A stretch of DNA of 18,187 bases. Source: Hydrogenovibrio sp. UBA654 (GTDB taxonomy: Bacteria > Pseudomonadota > Gammaproteobacteria > Thiomicrospirales > Thiomicrospiraceae). The stretch spans positions 1-18,187 of the forward strand of contig DBOE01000071.1 of the NCBI GenBank assembly GCA_002299585.1, in the 5' to 3' direction. This document shows, piece after piece, positions 1 through 8,005 of this stretch. A model generated the notes under the pieces. The model did no database searches. It saw only the letters and a list, made by a program, of their open reading frames with translations, and had not been told where the DNA came from. The position numbers and the translations under genes were made by a program. Positions within the stretch are counted from its first letter, which is position 1; every line of letters begins with the position of its first letter.

Positions 1-27
1 TTTTACAATATAGCTATTATTGTAAAA
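1..27. repeat. Perfect 10-bp inverted repeat at the window edge
   Basis: TTTTACAATA at 1-10 is the exact reverse complement of 18-27, with a 7-base spacer. It lies about 70 bases beyond the stop of the minus-strand lipoprotein gene, so it could be part of a transcription end or an operator for a gene left of the window. The arms are A/T-rich and the left flank is cut off, so the function is open. Confidence 0.5.
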
Positions 28-44
28 TAATATTTATTAGCATT

Positions 45-77
45 TACCCTCCCCACAAAAAAATTATCATGGGGGTA
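45..77 (-). terminator. Possible terminator hairpin after the lipoprotein gene
   Basis: CCCCA at 51-55 pairs with TGGGG at 70-74, and the outer TACC (45-48) and GGTA (74-77) can extend the stem if two bases bulge. On the minus strand this hairpin begins about 22 bases after the stop codon of the lipoprotein gene. It lacks a clear run of T after the stem, so an intrinsic terminator is only tentative. Confidence 0.3.
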
Positions 78-98
78 GAAATTTTTAAATAGATAGAA

Positions 99-1490
99 TT
101 AATTTAAAGTATATATTCTAATGTAATTAGGCTCACTAACAAAAACTAGTTCCCCATTAGGACCAAGAGTTACTCCTTCAAATTGTGGAGCTCCGCTTAG
201 GTTAAGTTCTGATATTATCTCACCAGTATCAGGGTTAACCTGCATAGCTTTACTGCTATCTTCACTAAGAATAATCAAATGCCCAGTTCGTTCATCGTAC
301 ACCATTCCTGCTAAATCTTTTGCTACATCATCAAAAACAACTTCTGCATCCCATGGCTCATAAACATTTAAGTTGTTAGTGTAATTTAATAAAAACCCAG
401 GATCTGGGTTAGGCATATCAAAATAAACTACTCTCATTGGCTTTTTCTCATTACAAGCATAAATTCTTACTGGAGTGGTTGCAGTTGCTTTTCTTGCTGC
501 AATACCTTCTAACCCCTTATTACCTCCGTTTTCTATAATTCTATAGCGCTGTGAAGTGGGTAGTGCTCCACTGATATTAGTAACATTTGAATTAATCTCT
601 AATTTAGAAGCGTATCCATCTTCTGAAACTATCATGACTTTATTATTACCAATATAGGCCAGTCCTTCTGTGTCATCGTCAATTCCATTAACTCTTAATT
701 TACCTTGATAATTAAAATTAATATCATAGCGGTAAATTTTTGCAGCATTATTTTCTACGACCAAATATTGTTGGAGGCTTTCATGCCAAATTATACCTGA
801 GGCATTATCATTGACATTATCCAGTTCAAAGGCATTACCTGCAGGAGAATAGTTTTCAATTAAAATATTAGGTTGAGGGTTACCTACAAGAGAAAAGCTT
901 GCAGTTACAGAACGATTTTGTGCCATGCTAACTGAGCATGAACTACTGCCATTACAATCCCCACTCCAACCAGCAAATTGGTAGCCGTTACCAGCTGTTG
1001 CGGTTAAAGAAAGATTAGTGTTTTTATCAAAATTAGCAGAGCAATTAGTTCCACAGCTAATTCCAGAAGGAGATGAACTAACACTACCTGTTCCTACTAC
1101 GCTAACTGCTATATTAGATTGGGATGCATTTAGAGATGAAAATGTAGCGGTTACTGAACGATTTTCTTCCATGCTAATAATACATGAGCCAGTACCACTA
1201 CAATCCCCAGCCCAGCCAATAAATTGATTGCCATTATTAGCTGTTGCACTTAAGGAAACAGAAGTATTTTTATCAAAATCAGCAGAACAATCAGTTCCAC
1301 AATTAATCCCTGCAGGTAATGAAGTAACACTCCCCATTCCGTTCACAGTAATTTCTACATTAGATTTAGATTGTCCAATCGGATCGATTGAATTTTCTGC
1401 ACAAGATATTAATATTGATATAGATATGGAAATAATTGTTATTATCTTCACTAAATATATATTTTTTTTTATAAAATTTAAATTCATCAT
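99..1490 (-). CDS. Lipoprotein with two InlB-like repeats and an SdiA-regulated domain
   Basis: A 463-residue predicted lipoprotein. Residues 8-30 form a hydrophobic export signal ending in the lipobox LISC, so Cys30 would be lipidated. Residues 43-118 and 125-200 are two closely similar Gly/Ser/Cys-rich repeats resembling divergent InlB B-repeat domains, each with four cysteines and a GW.GDC motif. Residues from about 208 to the end resemble the SdiA-regulated (YjiK-like) beta-propeller family; the stretch around FELDNV, DNASGI, GKLRVNGIDDDTEGLAY is typical. The family's molecular role is unknown; a cell-envelope or surface location is inferred from the signal and the likely disulfides. Two ATGs stand in tandem; AGGGA lies 6 bases before the first and 9 before the second, so either may be used. 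It follows comF on the same strand after a 62-base gap. Confidence 0.8.
   Translation of the reverse strand: MMNLNFIKKNIYLVKIITIISISISILISCAENSIDPIGQSKSNVEITVNGMGSVTSLPAGINCGTDCSADFDKNTSVSLSATANNGNQFIGWAGDCSGTGSCIISMEENRSVTATFSSLNASQSNIAVSVVGTGSVSSSPSGISCGTNCSANFDKNTNLSLTATAGNGYQFAGWSGDCNGSSSCSVSMAQNRSVTASFSLVGNPQPNILIENYSPAGNAFELDNVNDNASGIIWHESLQQYLVVENNAAKIYRYDINFNYQGKLRVNGIDDDTEGLAYIGNNKVMIVSEDGYASKLEINSNVTNISGALPTSQRYRIIENGGNKGLEGIAARKATATTPVRIYACNEKKPMRVVYFDMPNPDPGFLLNYTNNLNVYEPWDAEVVFDDVAKDLAGMVYDERTGHLIILSEDSSKAMQVNPDTGEIISELNLSGAPQFEGVTLGPNGELVFVSEPNYIRIYTLN
891..1364 (-). repeat. Tandem intragenic duplication coding two Cys-rich InlB-like repeats
   Basis: Two copies of about 228 bases (1137-1364 and 891-1118) encode repeats of about 76 residues that are mostly identical. 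Both keep the spacing of CGT.CSA.FDKNT, GW.GDC, SC..SM and NRSVTA.F. The DNA also remains similar, for example the shared block CTACAATCCCCA/TTACAATCCCCA near 1200 and 950. A tandem duplication of one domain is the simplest explanation. Confidence 0.75.
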
Positions 1491-1552
1491 TTTTTATCCC
1501 TTTTTGTTAGACTAAAACAGTCAGACTTCTTCAGATCTTTCTTAAGCAATAA

Positions 1553-2275
1553 CTATTCCAAATAGCAGAGAGTTTTAGTTTTAGTTTTTAATTTTGGAGT
1601 TTTTGCTATTGCCCAAGCTTGTATTTTTAGGCTTCGTTTACTTTTATGTAATAGCTTGGCTATTTCATTTATTGTTGTGCCTGTGGTTATTACATCATCG
1701 ACTATAGCAATAGAGTTTATATTTTTTAATAAAATTTTATTAACAGTGAAGGCTCCTTGTAAATTTTTTTTGCGTTCTTTTTTTGTTAAATTGGTTTGTT
1801 GTGGAGTATCAATTACTCTACTAATGGCTTCTATAATTGGTAAATTAAAATTTTTAGCTAAAAACTTTGCTAGTTCTAGAGATTGATTAAACCCCCTAGT
1901 GGATAATCTGTTTATATGTAGAGGTACAGGTATTAATGCCTCAACTTTTTTTTGATTAATTTTGGGACTTAATAATTCAGCAAATAATTTGCTATAAAAT
2001 AGCTGGTTATGATATTTATATTGGTGAATCATTTCTTTTAAAATATCATCTAACAAATACCCTACTTGGGTTAGCGTAATGATTGGTGGCTCTTTTAAGC
2101 ACTTACCACAAGTTCGGTTGGTTAAGGAATATCTAGCACATATAGGGCATATTTCTTTGGCTAATTGAAGCTGGTTTAATATTTGTTCGCCAATATCTAG
2201 ATTAGTGCTAGTAGCTTTTTCTCCAGTAATTACACAAGTTGGGGGGAAAATACTTTCTTCAATTTTATGCCACAA
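1553..2275 (-). CDS. comF: ComF family phosphoribosyltransferase-like protein (ComF/GntX)
   Basis: A 240-residue ComF-family protein, linked in naturally transformable bacteria to uptake of single-stranded DNA; its enzymatic substrate is not settled. The N-terminal zinc ribbon shows CPIC (43-46) and CGKC (56-59). An earlier pair seems degenerate, with Cys14 present and its usual partner missing. The type I phosphoribosyltransferase PRPP loop is IAIVDDVITTGTT (189-201). IPVPLH (115-120) and RGFNQS (127-132) are also typical. The start is TTG at 2275: AAAGGGG lies 6 bases upstream and there is no in-frame ATG before residue 82. A run of eight T (on this strand) lies between the ribosome binding site and the start. 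In many gammaproteobacteria comF/gntX lies beside the biotin genes; here several genes intervene. Confidence 0.88.
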   Translation of the reverse strand: MWHKIEESIFPPTCVITGEKATSTNLDIGEQILNQLQLAKEICPICARYSLTNRTCGKCLKEPPIITLTQVGYLLDDILKEMIHQYKYHNQLFYSKLFAELLSPKINQKKVEALIPVPLHINRLSTRGFNQSLELAKFLAKNFNLPIIEAISRVIDTPQQTNLTKKERKKNLQGAFTVNKILLKNINSIAIVDDVITTGTTINEIAKLLHKSKRSLKIQAWAIAKTPKLKTKTKTLCYLE

Positions 2276-2445
2276 AAAAAACCCCTTTCTATAATTATAA
2301 TTTGTAATATATTAGATTAAAAGTTGACGGTTAAAAAGTAAGACTTAGCATATTTGATATGTTATATTGATTTTTATAAAAAGCTATTCCTACAATTTTA
2401 CACTATATATATTTTCCTTAGTTTAAATTAAAAAAGGCTGTAATA
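2276..2445. promoter_or_regulatory. Divergent intergenic region, comF and membrane-protein gene
   Basis: This 170-base A/T-rich stretch separates divergent genes and must hold promoters for both. On the minus strand a perfect TATAAT (2294-2299) has a poor -35 (TTTTAA) 17 bases upstream, which would leave a very short comF leader. On the plus strand TTGATA (2354-2359) with TATAAA (2375-2380) is at a short 15-base spacing, and TTGACG (2324-2329) has no good -10. These assignments are weak. The ribosome binding site of the plus-strand gene is AAGG ending at 2437, 8 bases before its ATG. Confidence 0.35.
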
Positions 2446-3975
2446 ATGTTTATTGATATTTTTATGATTGTACCATCAAGCACTATATTGTCAACCATCG
2501 TTTGGGTGATACTCTTAATGATTGCTCTTTATATCTCTCGTAATAGTGTACATAATAGTGTTTTATCATTTAGTGAAGCAGTACACAATTATTTTCGGTT
2601 AAGTGCGAGATCAGTAAAGCTTTTGCGTACTATTTTAATTGTTCGCAATCGTGAGGTATTACTGGCACAAGGTCGTGAAACAAGCGAACGCATTATTGAG
2701 CGAGAATTTGAACGCATTGATGAAACTGTAAATAAGGACTTGTCATCTTACCCAGCGTTACACCGCCATCTTAATGAAGAAATAACCATAATAGATGAGA
2801 GCTTTAAAAAAAGCACAGTGGTTCCTCCTGCCCCACCAGAATGGGTTAGTGCTGTTGAGACCATAGCTAAAATTCCTACTTCTAAAGGAGACTCAACAGT
2901 TGGTAATATTCTTCAAACCATTCATAAATCTTTAGAGAAATCATGCACATCAGCCTTAGTAGAATATCGTAAGTCTAGTAGGGAGCACAACAGATTATTG
3001 CAAAAAATAATGCCTCAATGGCGTAATGTTGCAAAAAACTTACAACAGGTCGATAAATCTATAAATAGCTTACTGGCTAGATCGGTAACTATTGACAGAT
3101 TAATTAATGATTATGAAAATATATTAAAAGGTAGTGATAAAGCTCTGCGGACATTATCATCATCATCTATGACGCAGTTTTTTATTGCTACATTTGTACT
3201 TATTATTGCTGCTGGTGGGGGGTTTATTAACTTCCAATTAATAGCTAGACCCATGTCTGAAATGGTTGGTGGTTCAAATATACTAATGGGCTTTAAAACA
3301 TCCAATATAGCTGCCTTGGTAATAATTCTAGTTGAAATATCCTTGGGGTTATTTTTAATGGAGTCATTGCGTATTACCCGATTATTTCCTATTATTGGGG
3401 CATTAAATGATAATTTAAGAATTAAAATGGCTTGGATAACTTTTGCTTTTTTATTTTTATTAGCATCAGTTGAAGCTGGTCTAGCCTATATGCGTGAAAT
3501 ATTAATGCAAGATAGTCAAGCAACACTTGCCTTATTAAGTGATACGGGAGGTGTTGAAGTAGTAGAAAATTCTGCCTTATGGATAACAACCGCTTCACAA
3601 ATGGGTCTGGGGTTTATACTGCCCTTTGCCTTAACTTTTGTAGCAATTCCTCTTGAGGCATTTATTCATTCTATACGAACAATAATTGGAATATTTGCAG
3701 TTTCTCTACTAAGAATATTAGAGTGGTTACTAAGATTAATTGGTAACATTTTTAGGTCTTTTGGGAAAATATTTGTTCATCTCTATGATTTACTTATATT
3801 TTTACCGTTAAGTATTGAAAAGTTAATAGTTACACGAATAAGCCCTGATAAATCAACTGCCTCAGTAACCACTAAAACAACTAAGGTTAATAAATCGGCA
3901 CCCTCATCTAATGTTACAAAAAAAGTTATTAGTAAACCTAGCACTTCAAAATCAAAAGTAGGAACTAAAACATGA
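2446..3975 (+). CDS. Multi-pass membrane protein with large soluble helical region
   Basis: Not recognised as a named family. The 509-residue product has one N-terminal membrane segment (about 11-31). A long, charged, probably coiled-coil region (about 50-240) follows, rich in Arg, Glu and Lys. Four membrane segments come next, near 245-264, 286-306, 328-348 and 386-406, with a further amphipathic or membrane segment near 411-430. The tail after 465 is rich in Ser, Thr and Lys and probably disordered. VVPPAPPEW (125-133) interrupts the helical region. Its TGA shares bases with the ATG of the next gene (ATGA), so the two are translationally coupled. The partner being a VWA lipoprotein suggests a membrane-bound complex, with the VWA domain on the outer face of the inner membrane. 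That is inference. Confidence 0.75.
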   Translation: MFIDIFMIVPSSTILSTIVWVILLMIALYISRNSVHNSVLSFSEAVHNYFRLSARSVKLLRTILIVRNREVLLAQGRETSERIIEREFERIDETVNKDLSSYPALHRHLNEEITIIDESFKKSTVVPPAPPEWVSAVETIAKIPTSKGDSTVGNILQTIHKSLEKSCTSALVEYRKSSREHNRLLQKIMPQWRNVAKNLQQVDKSINSLLARSVTIDRLINDYENILKGSDKALRTLSSSSMTQFFIATFVLIIAAGGGFINFQLIARPMSEMVGGSNILMGFKTSNIAALVIILVEISLGLFLMESLRITRLFPIIGALNDNLRIKMAWITFAFLFLLASVEAGLAYMREILMQDSQATLALLSDTGGVEVVENSALWITTASQMGLGFILPFALTFVAIPLEAFIHSIRTIIGIFAVSLLRILEWLLRLIGNIFRSFGKIFVHLYDLLIFLPLSIEKLIVTRISPDKSTASVTTKTTKVNKSAPSSNVTKKVISKPSTSKSKVGTKT

Positions 3976-4643
3976 AATCATTAAATAAGATCTATTTATT
4001 ATTAGTTATAGCAATGTTTTTTTTATATTCATGTAGTCGTGAATCCGCAGAAAATATCCCTAGTACTCGTGGTGTATATATGTTGTTGGATACCTCTGGT
4101 ACCTATACTCAAGAATTAAAACAAGCACAAAAAGTAATTAACTATATACTTTCTCAATTAGATTCTGAGGAATCTTTTGCTGTTGCTAGAGTTGATACAG
4201 GTAGTTTTAGTGAAAAAGACATTGTTGCTAAAGTTACCTTTCAAGATCGTCCTAGTATGGCTAATCGCCAAAAACGAGAATTTCTTGAAAAAATTAATGT
4301 TTTTCTTACAGAAGTTAAAAGTAGCCCCTATACAGATATTACTGGTGGAATATTGCAAGCGATTGAATTTTTAAATGAGGCTGGGGCAGGGCATAATACG
4401 ATTTTAATTTTTTCTGATTTGAAAGAAGATTTAAAAAAAGGCTATAAAAGAGATATTCCACTGCAAGTGAATGGTTATTCTGTAGTGGCACTAAATGTAA
4501 CTAAATTACGCTCAGACAATATAGACCCCAAAAAATATCTTAATCGGCTAGAATCTTGGCAGTTAAAAGTTGAATCAGGTGGGGGCAAGTGGAGTGTAAT
4601 TAATGATATGAGTAAGTTAGAAAATATTTTACAACGACACTGA
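3972..4643 (+). CDS. Von Willebrand factor A domain lipoprotein
   Basis: A 223-residue predicted lipoprotein: a hydrophobic signal (8-20) ends at LYSC, so Cys21 would be lipidated. The rest looks like one VWA domain. Three MIDAS elements are visible: DTSGT at 40-44 (DxSxT form), Thr121/Thr124 in YTDITGG, and Asp149 in IFSDL. VWA domains bind a divalent metal and mediate protein-protein contacts, so this protein probably docks onto a partner. The obvious candidate is the coupled membrane protein upstream, which overlaps it by four bases. No gene name can be assigned. The gene is convergent with the DUF1566 gene, only 31 bases away; an imperfect hairpin (AAGTGCC/GGCGTCTT) spans that gap but is unconvincing as a terminator. 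Confidence 0.78.
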   Translation: MKSLNKIYLLLVIAMFFLYSCSRESAENIPSTRGVYMLLDTSGTYTQELKQAQKVINYILSQLDSEESFAVARVDTGSFSEKDIVAKVTFQDRPSMANRQKREFLEKINVFLTEVKSSPYTDITGGILQAIEFLNEAGAGHNTILIFSDLKEDLKKGYKRDIPLQVNGYSVVALNVTKLRSDNIDPKKYLNRLESWQLKVESGGGKWSVINDMSKLENILQRH

Positions 4644-4674
4644 TATTAAGTGCCTCCTTAAGTGGCGTCTTAGC

Positions 4675-5292
4675 TTAGTTTTTTGCAACAAGTCGAACAA
4701 ATGCTGCGTTGCGATAAGGCATAGTTGCATTACTTGCGTCTTTAAAATTAACTGACTCAGCTCCATTGCCCAAGTAACTAAAGTGGCCGTGCAGTTTTTT
4801 ATTTATATCTGATGTCCAGTAAGCCGCTTTTGCAGTATATGGAAAATAAGCAACAGACAAGTAAGGGTCTCCTGGTTTTGGATTGTTTATAAATAAAGTC
4901 TGTAGCTCATATTTAGTTGGTAAACGCCATTTTTTTAAACCACAGAGTTGTTCGTTATTGGCTATTTTAATAAGATCACTGGTATCACTTTTACCACTAT
5001 TTGTATAACAGTTTCCTCCCCGTTTAGTACCTACTTTACCGTTATACCAAGAAAATGAACACTCACGACTATAGATGTCTTCCTTATAGGATTTAACTTC
5101 CCAGGTAAGTTTGGTTTTTTTATCATATACACAGCTCCAAGGCCCTGCCCAAGCATTTATAGGCTCACCATCAGAATTAAGCTTAATTAAGCGATTATCA
5201 GGGTTCGATTTAGGCAAGGAGATAGGGTTAAGTTTGGCAATTAATATAACCCCAGCTATTATTAATAGCACAATAAAACTACGCTTAATCAT
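4675..5292 (-). CDS. DUF1566 (Lcl C-terminal type) exported protein
   Basis: A 205-residue protein with an N-terminal signal peptide or anchor (residues 3-20). It matches the DUF1566/Lcl C-terminal family, small domains found in secreted or surface proteins. The marks are VYDKKTKLTWEVK (55-67), the core WRLPTKYELQTL (122-133), YWTSD (158-162) and the C-terminal AAFVRLV. Cysteines at 54, 78, 95 and 117 could form disulfides outside the cytoplasm. A longer reading frame extends upstream, but ATG at 5292 is the better start: it puts the signal sequence at the N-terminus and overlaps the stop of the upstream cytochrome gene by 8 bases (ATGATTAA), typical coupling. The function is unknown; the coupling suggests it works with that cytochrome. 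Confidence 0.75.
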   Translation of the reverse strand: MIKRSFIVLLIIAGVILIAKLNPISLPKSNPDNRLIKLNSDGEPINAWAGPWSCVYDKKTKLTWEVKSYKEDIYSRECSFSWYNGKVGTKRGGNCYTNSGKSDTSDLIKIANNEQLCGLKKWRLPTKYELQTLFINNPKPGDPYLSVAYFPYTAKAAYWTSDINKKLHGHFSYLGNGAESVNFKDASNATMPYRNAAFVRLVAKN

Positions 5293-6874
5293 TATTAGGC
5301 TCACTAAAATGCAAGCGGATCGGCATAACATGCCTAGTATGCTCAACTTGTGCATGGTCAAAAGCGGCAACCCAAATACAAACGCCATCGCTAAATTTTA
5401 CATCGTGAGGGGAATTGGTGTTTAGATTACGGGATATTTCAAGTGACCAAACTCCTTGATCCCATGTGGCATAGGCTCGTACATTGGCTCGGTCACCTTC
5501 AAATCTATTAGATGTATACAATACTGAAGGCATTAGTGTCCCAATAGGATAATTGTCTTTTTTAGCATTATAAATTTGATAGTCAAACCATGGAATATAC
5601 CAATTTATATTACTGTTTTTTCCTATATCCTTTTTATAAATATCTAGCTCTGAAGGGTTTCTAGGTAATAATTTGGGGATTATCCCTTGAGGACTATACC
5701 ATTGCCAATTTGCATCATAACTACCAGAATCTTTACTATCTACCTGATAACCAGCTGAATAACGACGCAGACCGCTACGCACAAAATCAGGTTTGCTAAT
5801 AAAGTTATCATCAGCTAATTTCATATTATTGGTACGCACAGCCTTCCAATGCCAAAGATCTCTAAGGGTAGCATCTTGTGCATAATGGTAGCCCTTACCA
5901 TGCCAGTTGGGTGGTTTATCATGAAGAGGTTTAGGACCTAAATGTGCAGTTTTTGAAGCCCCAAGTTCACAGTTTGTTGAAATCATTAGCGCAAACTTAT
6001 CTTCATAATGTAATTTTTCATTGAAATGATTAAAACCTTTTTCGATTATCTTCCAGCCATTTTTAGTTTTAATTAGAGGTAAATGTTGTAAACTTTCTGT
6101 GGGATCTTCCCAACTAAAATGAAAAAAAATAGCTTCAGAGTTTTGCATAGCTTTGATAGTAACTTTTGTTTGCCCATCGTTAAAGTTGGCTCCAGAAAAT
6201 GTATGTATTGCTATTTCTTGTGCATCTTTCCATGCCCTCTCATTTGCGTAGCCATCTATATTAATAAAAGTTTCAATAGGGATTAATTTTACTAAAAGAT
6301 TGTGGTAAGACTTGTTTGCAGATAAAAAAATAAGACCACTAGCCAAAAATACTAGTGAAAACAATACAATAAAATCTTTTTTAAATATAAATTTATTAGG
6401 GTAAAAAATTACCCCAAATACTTTAATGCCATATTGAATAAAGTGAGCACCTATATGTAAAATGATATACCCTAACAAAAATAATGCAGAATAGTAATGT
6501 ACTTGTACTAATAAACTAGACGCAAACAACCCCATGTAAATTAGTACCCCAGTCAATATAGAGATTGATAGAACCAAACGACCAAAATAAATTACAAAAC
6601 GGTGAAATATTCTGATATTTTTGGTATTATTATTTGCACTTAGTGAAGCAAAAAAACTAATAACATAAACAACCAATATTGCTAATAAGCTTAATCCACT
6701 ATAAAAATGCAGATCATGTATATAGCCCTGTGGTAACAATAGATTAAAAAATAATATTTCAGAGTGTGATAGGCTAGCAATACGCAAGCCTGTTAGTAAA
6801 GATATTAGCGTTAAGCCAATAATTGCAAGATGTAGCACAACCCAAGAAAAAGGCTTTTTATTATTAATTGCCAT
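5285..6874 (-). CDS. Cytochrome b561-like / ethylbenzene dehydrogenase-type haem protein
   Basis: A 529-residue fusion. The N-terminal part has membrane segments near 11-30, 57-77, 97-117 and 123-147 with histidines placed as in b-type cytochromes (H15, H53/H56, H126, H140, H144), then a fifth segment near 167-187. Residues from about 200 on resemble the haem-binding domain of ethylbenzene dehydrogenase gamma subunit and related DMSO-reductase-family subunits. Typical stretches are FFHFSWEDPTES (250-261), the Cys302 to TAHLGPKP region and LWHWKAVRTN (340-349). No CxxCH motif for covalent haem c is present. The expected role is electron transfer between the quinone pool and a periplasmic partner; no molybdenum catalytic subunit is encoded here, so the substrate is unknown. 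It is transcribed away from bioB and coupled to the DUF1566 gene by an 8-base overlap. Confidence 0.8.
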   Translation of the reverse strand: MAINNKKPFSWVVLHLAIIGLTLISLLTGLRIASLSHSEILFFNLLLPQGYIHDLHFYSGLSLLAILVVYVISFFASLSANNNTKNIRIFHRFVIYFGRLVLSISILTGVLIYMGLFASSLLVQVHYYSALFLLGYIILHIGAHFIQYGIKVFGVIFYPNKFIFKKDFIVLFSLVFLASGLIFLSANKSYHNLLVKLIPIETFINIDGYANERAWKDAQEIAIHTFSGANFNDGQTKVTIKAMQNSEAIFFHFSWEDPTESLQHLPLIKTKNGWKIIEKGFNHFNEKLHYEDKFALMISTNCELGASKTAHLGPKPLHDKPPNWHGKGYHYAQDATLRDLWHWKAVRTNNMKLADDNFISKPDFVRSGLRRYSAGYQVDSKDSGSYDANWQWYSPQGIIPKLLPRNPSELDIYKKDIGKNSNINWYIPWFDYQIYNAKKDNYPIGTLMPSVLYTSNRFEGDRANVRAYATWDQGVWSLEISRNLNTNSPHDVKFSDGVCIWVAAFDHAQVEHTRHVMPIRLHFSEPNND

Positions 6875-6892
6875 AATTCTTATAAATATGTT

Positions 6893-6921
6893 TTGTCAAC
6901 TTATTTACTCCATAATATATT
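6893..6921 (+). promoter_or_regulatory. Predicted sigma-70 promoter of the biotin operon
   Basis: TTGTCA (6893-6898) and TATATT (6916-6921) are separated by 17 bases, close to the sigma-70 consensus, about 55 bases before the bioB ATG. A second -10-like TATAAT (6935-6940) has no good -35. No convincing BirA operator palindrome was found across it. Confidence 0.5.
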
Positions 6922-6976
6922 GGGTTTGTTCAGTTATAATACTATCTTATTCTAGAGAAAATATTAGGTTTAAAAT

Positions 6977-7993
6977 ATGAAATTAGGTGAAGTTAAACAT
7001 AATTGGACCACTAAACAAATCCGTAAAATCATGGACATGCCCTTTAATGACTTAATTTTTCAAGCCCAAACCATACACCGCATGCATTTTAACCCAAATG
7101 AAGTACAAACTAGCACCTTAGTAAATATTAAATCTGGTGGTTGTGCAGAAGACTGTGCTTATTGCTCTCAATCTGCTCGTAACCAAACTAATATAGAAAA
7201 AGAGCAGATGATGGAGGTGCAAGAGGTGCTTGAGCAGGCCTTAGTTGCCCAAGAACGAGGGGCTACTCGTTTATGCATGGGGGCAGCTTGGCGTAACCCC
7301 ACCAAAAAAGATTTCCCACGAGTATTGGAAATGGTTAAGGTAGTTAAAGCTATGGGCATGGAAACCTGCCTTACCCTTGGCATGTTAGATGAAATACAAA
7401 TTCAACAATTAAAAGATGTAGGTTTAGATTATTACAATCATAACCTAGATACCTCCGAAGCTTTTTACCCACAAATTATTACTACCCGTACTTTTCAAGA
7501 TAGACTAGATACCATTGATAAAGTACAAAAAGCAGGTATTAATGTCTGCTCTGGAGGCATTATCGGCATGGGAGAACAGCATAAAGATAGGGCAGAATTA
7601 TTAAAAACTTTTGGTAATATGCACATACATCCAAACTCTGTACCCATTAATTTGCTAGTTCCTATTGAAGGAACCCCCCTTGCCCACATGCGTGATAAAA
7701 CTGACTCTTTTGAATTTATCCGCATAATAGCAACAGCAAGAATAGTTATGCCACAAACTTATGTTCGTTTATCAGCTGGTAGAATGACTTTAACCGATGA
7801 AGCTCAAGCCTTATGTTTTATGGGGGGTGCTAACTCTATATTTTATGGTGATAAACTATTAACCACCGATAACCCAGAAGCAGGGCATGATGAAAGCTTA
7901 TTTGCTAAGCTAGGAATTCAAATGCAACGCAATATTAAAGCAGAATCACAAGCTAAGAAAATGGCAAGCCAGATTACTGAATTAACTGCTTAA
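6977..7993 (+). CDS. bioB: Biotin synthase BioB
   Basis: Radical SAM enzyme that inserts sulfur into dethiobiotin, the last step of biotin synthesis, in the cytoplasm. The 4Fe-4S/SAM motif CxxxCxxC is clear at Cys56, Cys60 and Cys63 (GGCAEDCAYCSQSAR). RLCMGAAWRNP, NVCSGGIIGMGE and RLSAGR are the other conserved stretches, holding ligands of the 2Fe-2S cluster. The length of 338 residues is normal. The ATG at 6977 follows AGG at an 8-base spacing. It is the first gene of bioBFHC, with bioF 12 bases after its stop. Confidence 0.97.
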   Translation: MKLGEVKHNWTTKQIRKIMDMPFNDLIFQAQTIHRMHFNPNEVQTSTLVNIKSGGCAEDCAYCSQSARNQTNIEKEQMMEVQEVLEQALVAQERGATRLCMGAAWRNPTKKDFPRVLEMVKVVKAMGMETCLTLGMLDEIQIQQLKDVGLDYYNHNLDTSEAFYPQIITTRTFQDRLDTIDKVQKAGINVCSGGIIGMGEQHKDRAELLKTFGNMHIHPNSVPINLLVPIEGTPLAHMRDKTDSFEFIRIIATARIVMPQTYVRLSAGRMTLTDEAQALCFMGGANSIFYGDKLLTTDNPEAGHDESLFAKLGIQMQRNIKAESQAKKMASQITELTA

Positions 7994-8005
7994 GGTTTTT
8001 TATCA

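Noticed and set aside
1018..1515. Plus-strand frames opposite the repeat lipoprotein
   Set aside because: They are antisense shadows of a well-supported minus-strand gene and show no domain or signal of their own.
4644..4690. Bidirectional terminator between the VWA and DUF1566 genes
   Set aside because: The stem AAGTGCC/GGCGTCTT is mismatched and the T run lies inside the DUF1566 coding end, so it was left out as a feature.
5293..5388. N-terminal extension of the DUF1566 protein
   Set aside because: The added 32 residues lie inside the cytochrome gene and would bury the signal sequence; the ATG at 5292 gives a normal exported protein and a typical overlap.
6875..6976. BirA operator upstream of bioB
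   Set aside because: TTGTCAAC (6893-6900) resembles one half-site, but no matching right half-site (GTT.ACAA type) occurs at the expected spacing; GGTTTGTT further on is poorly placed.
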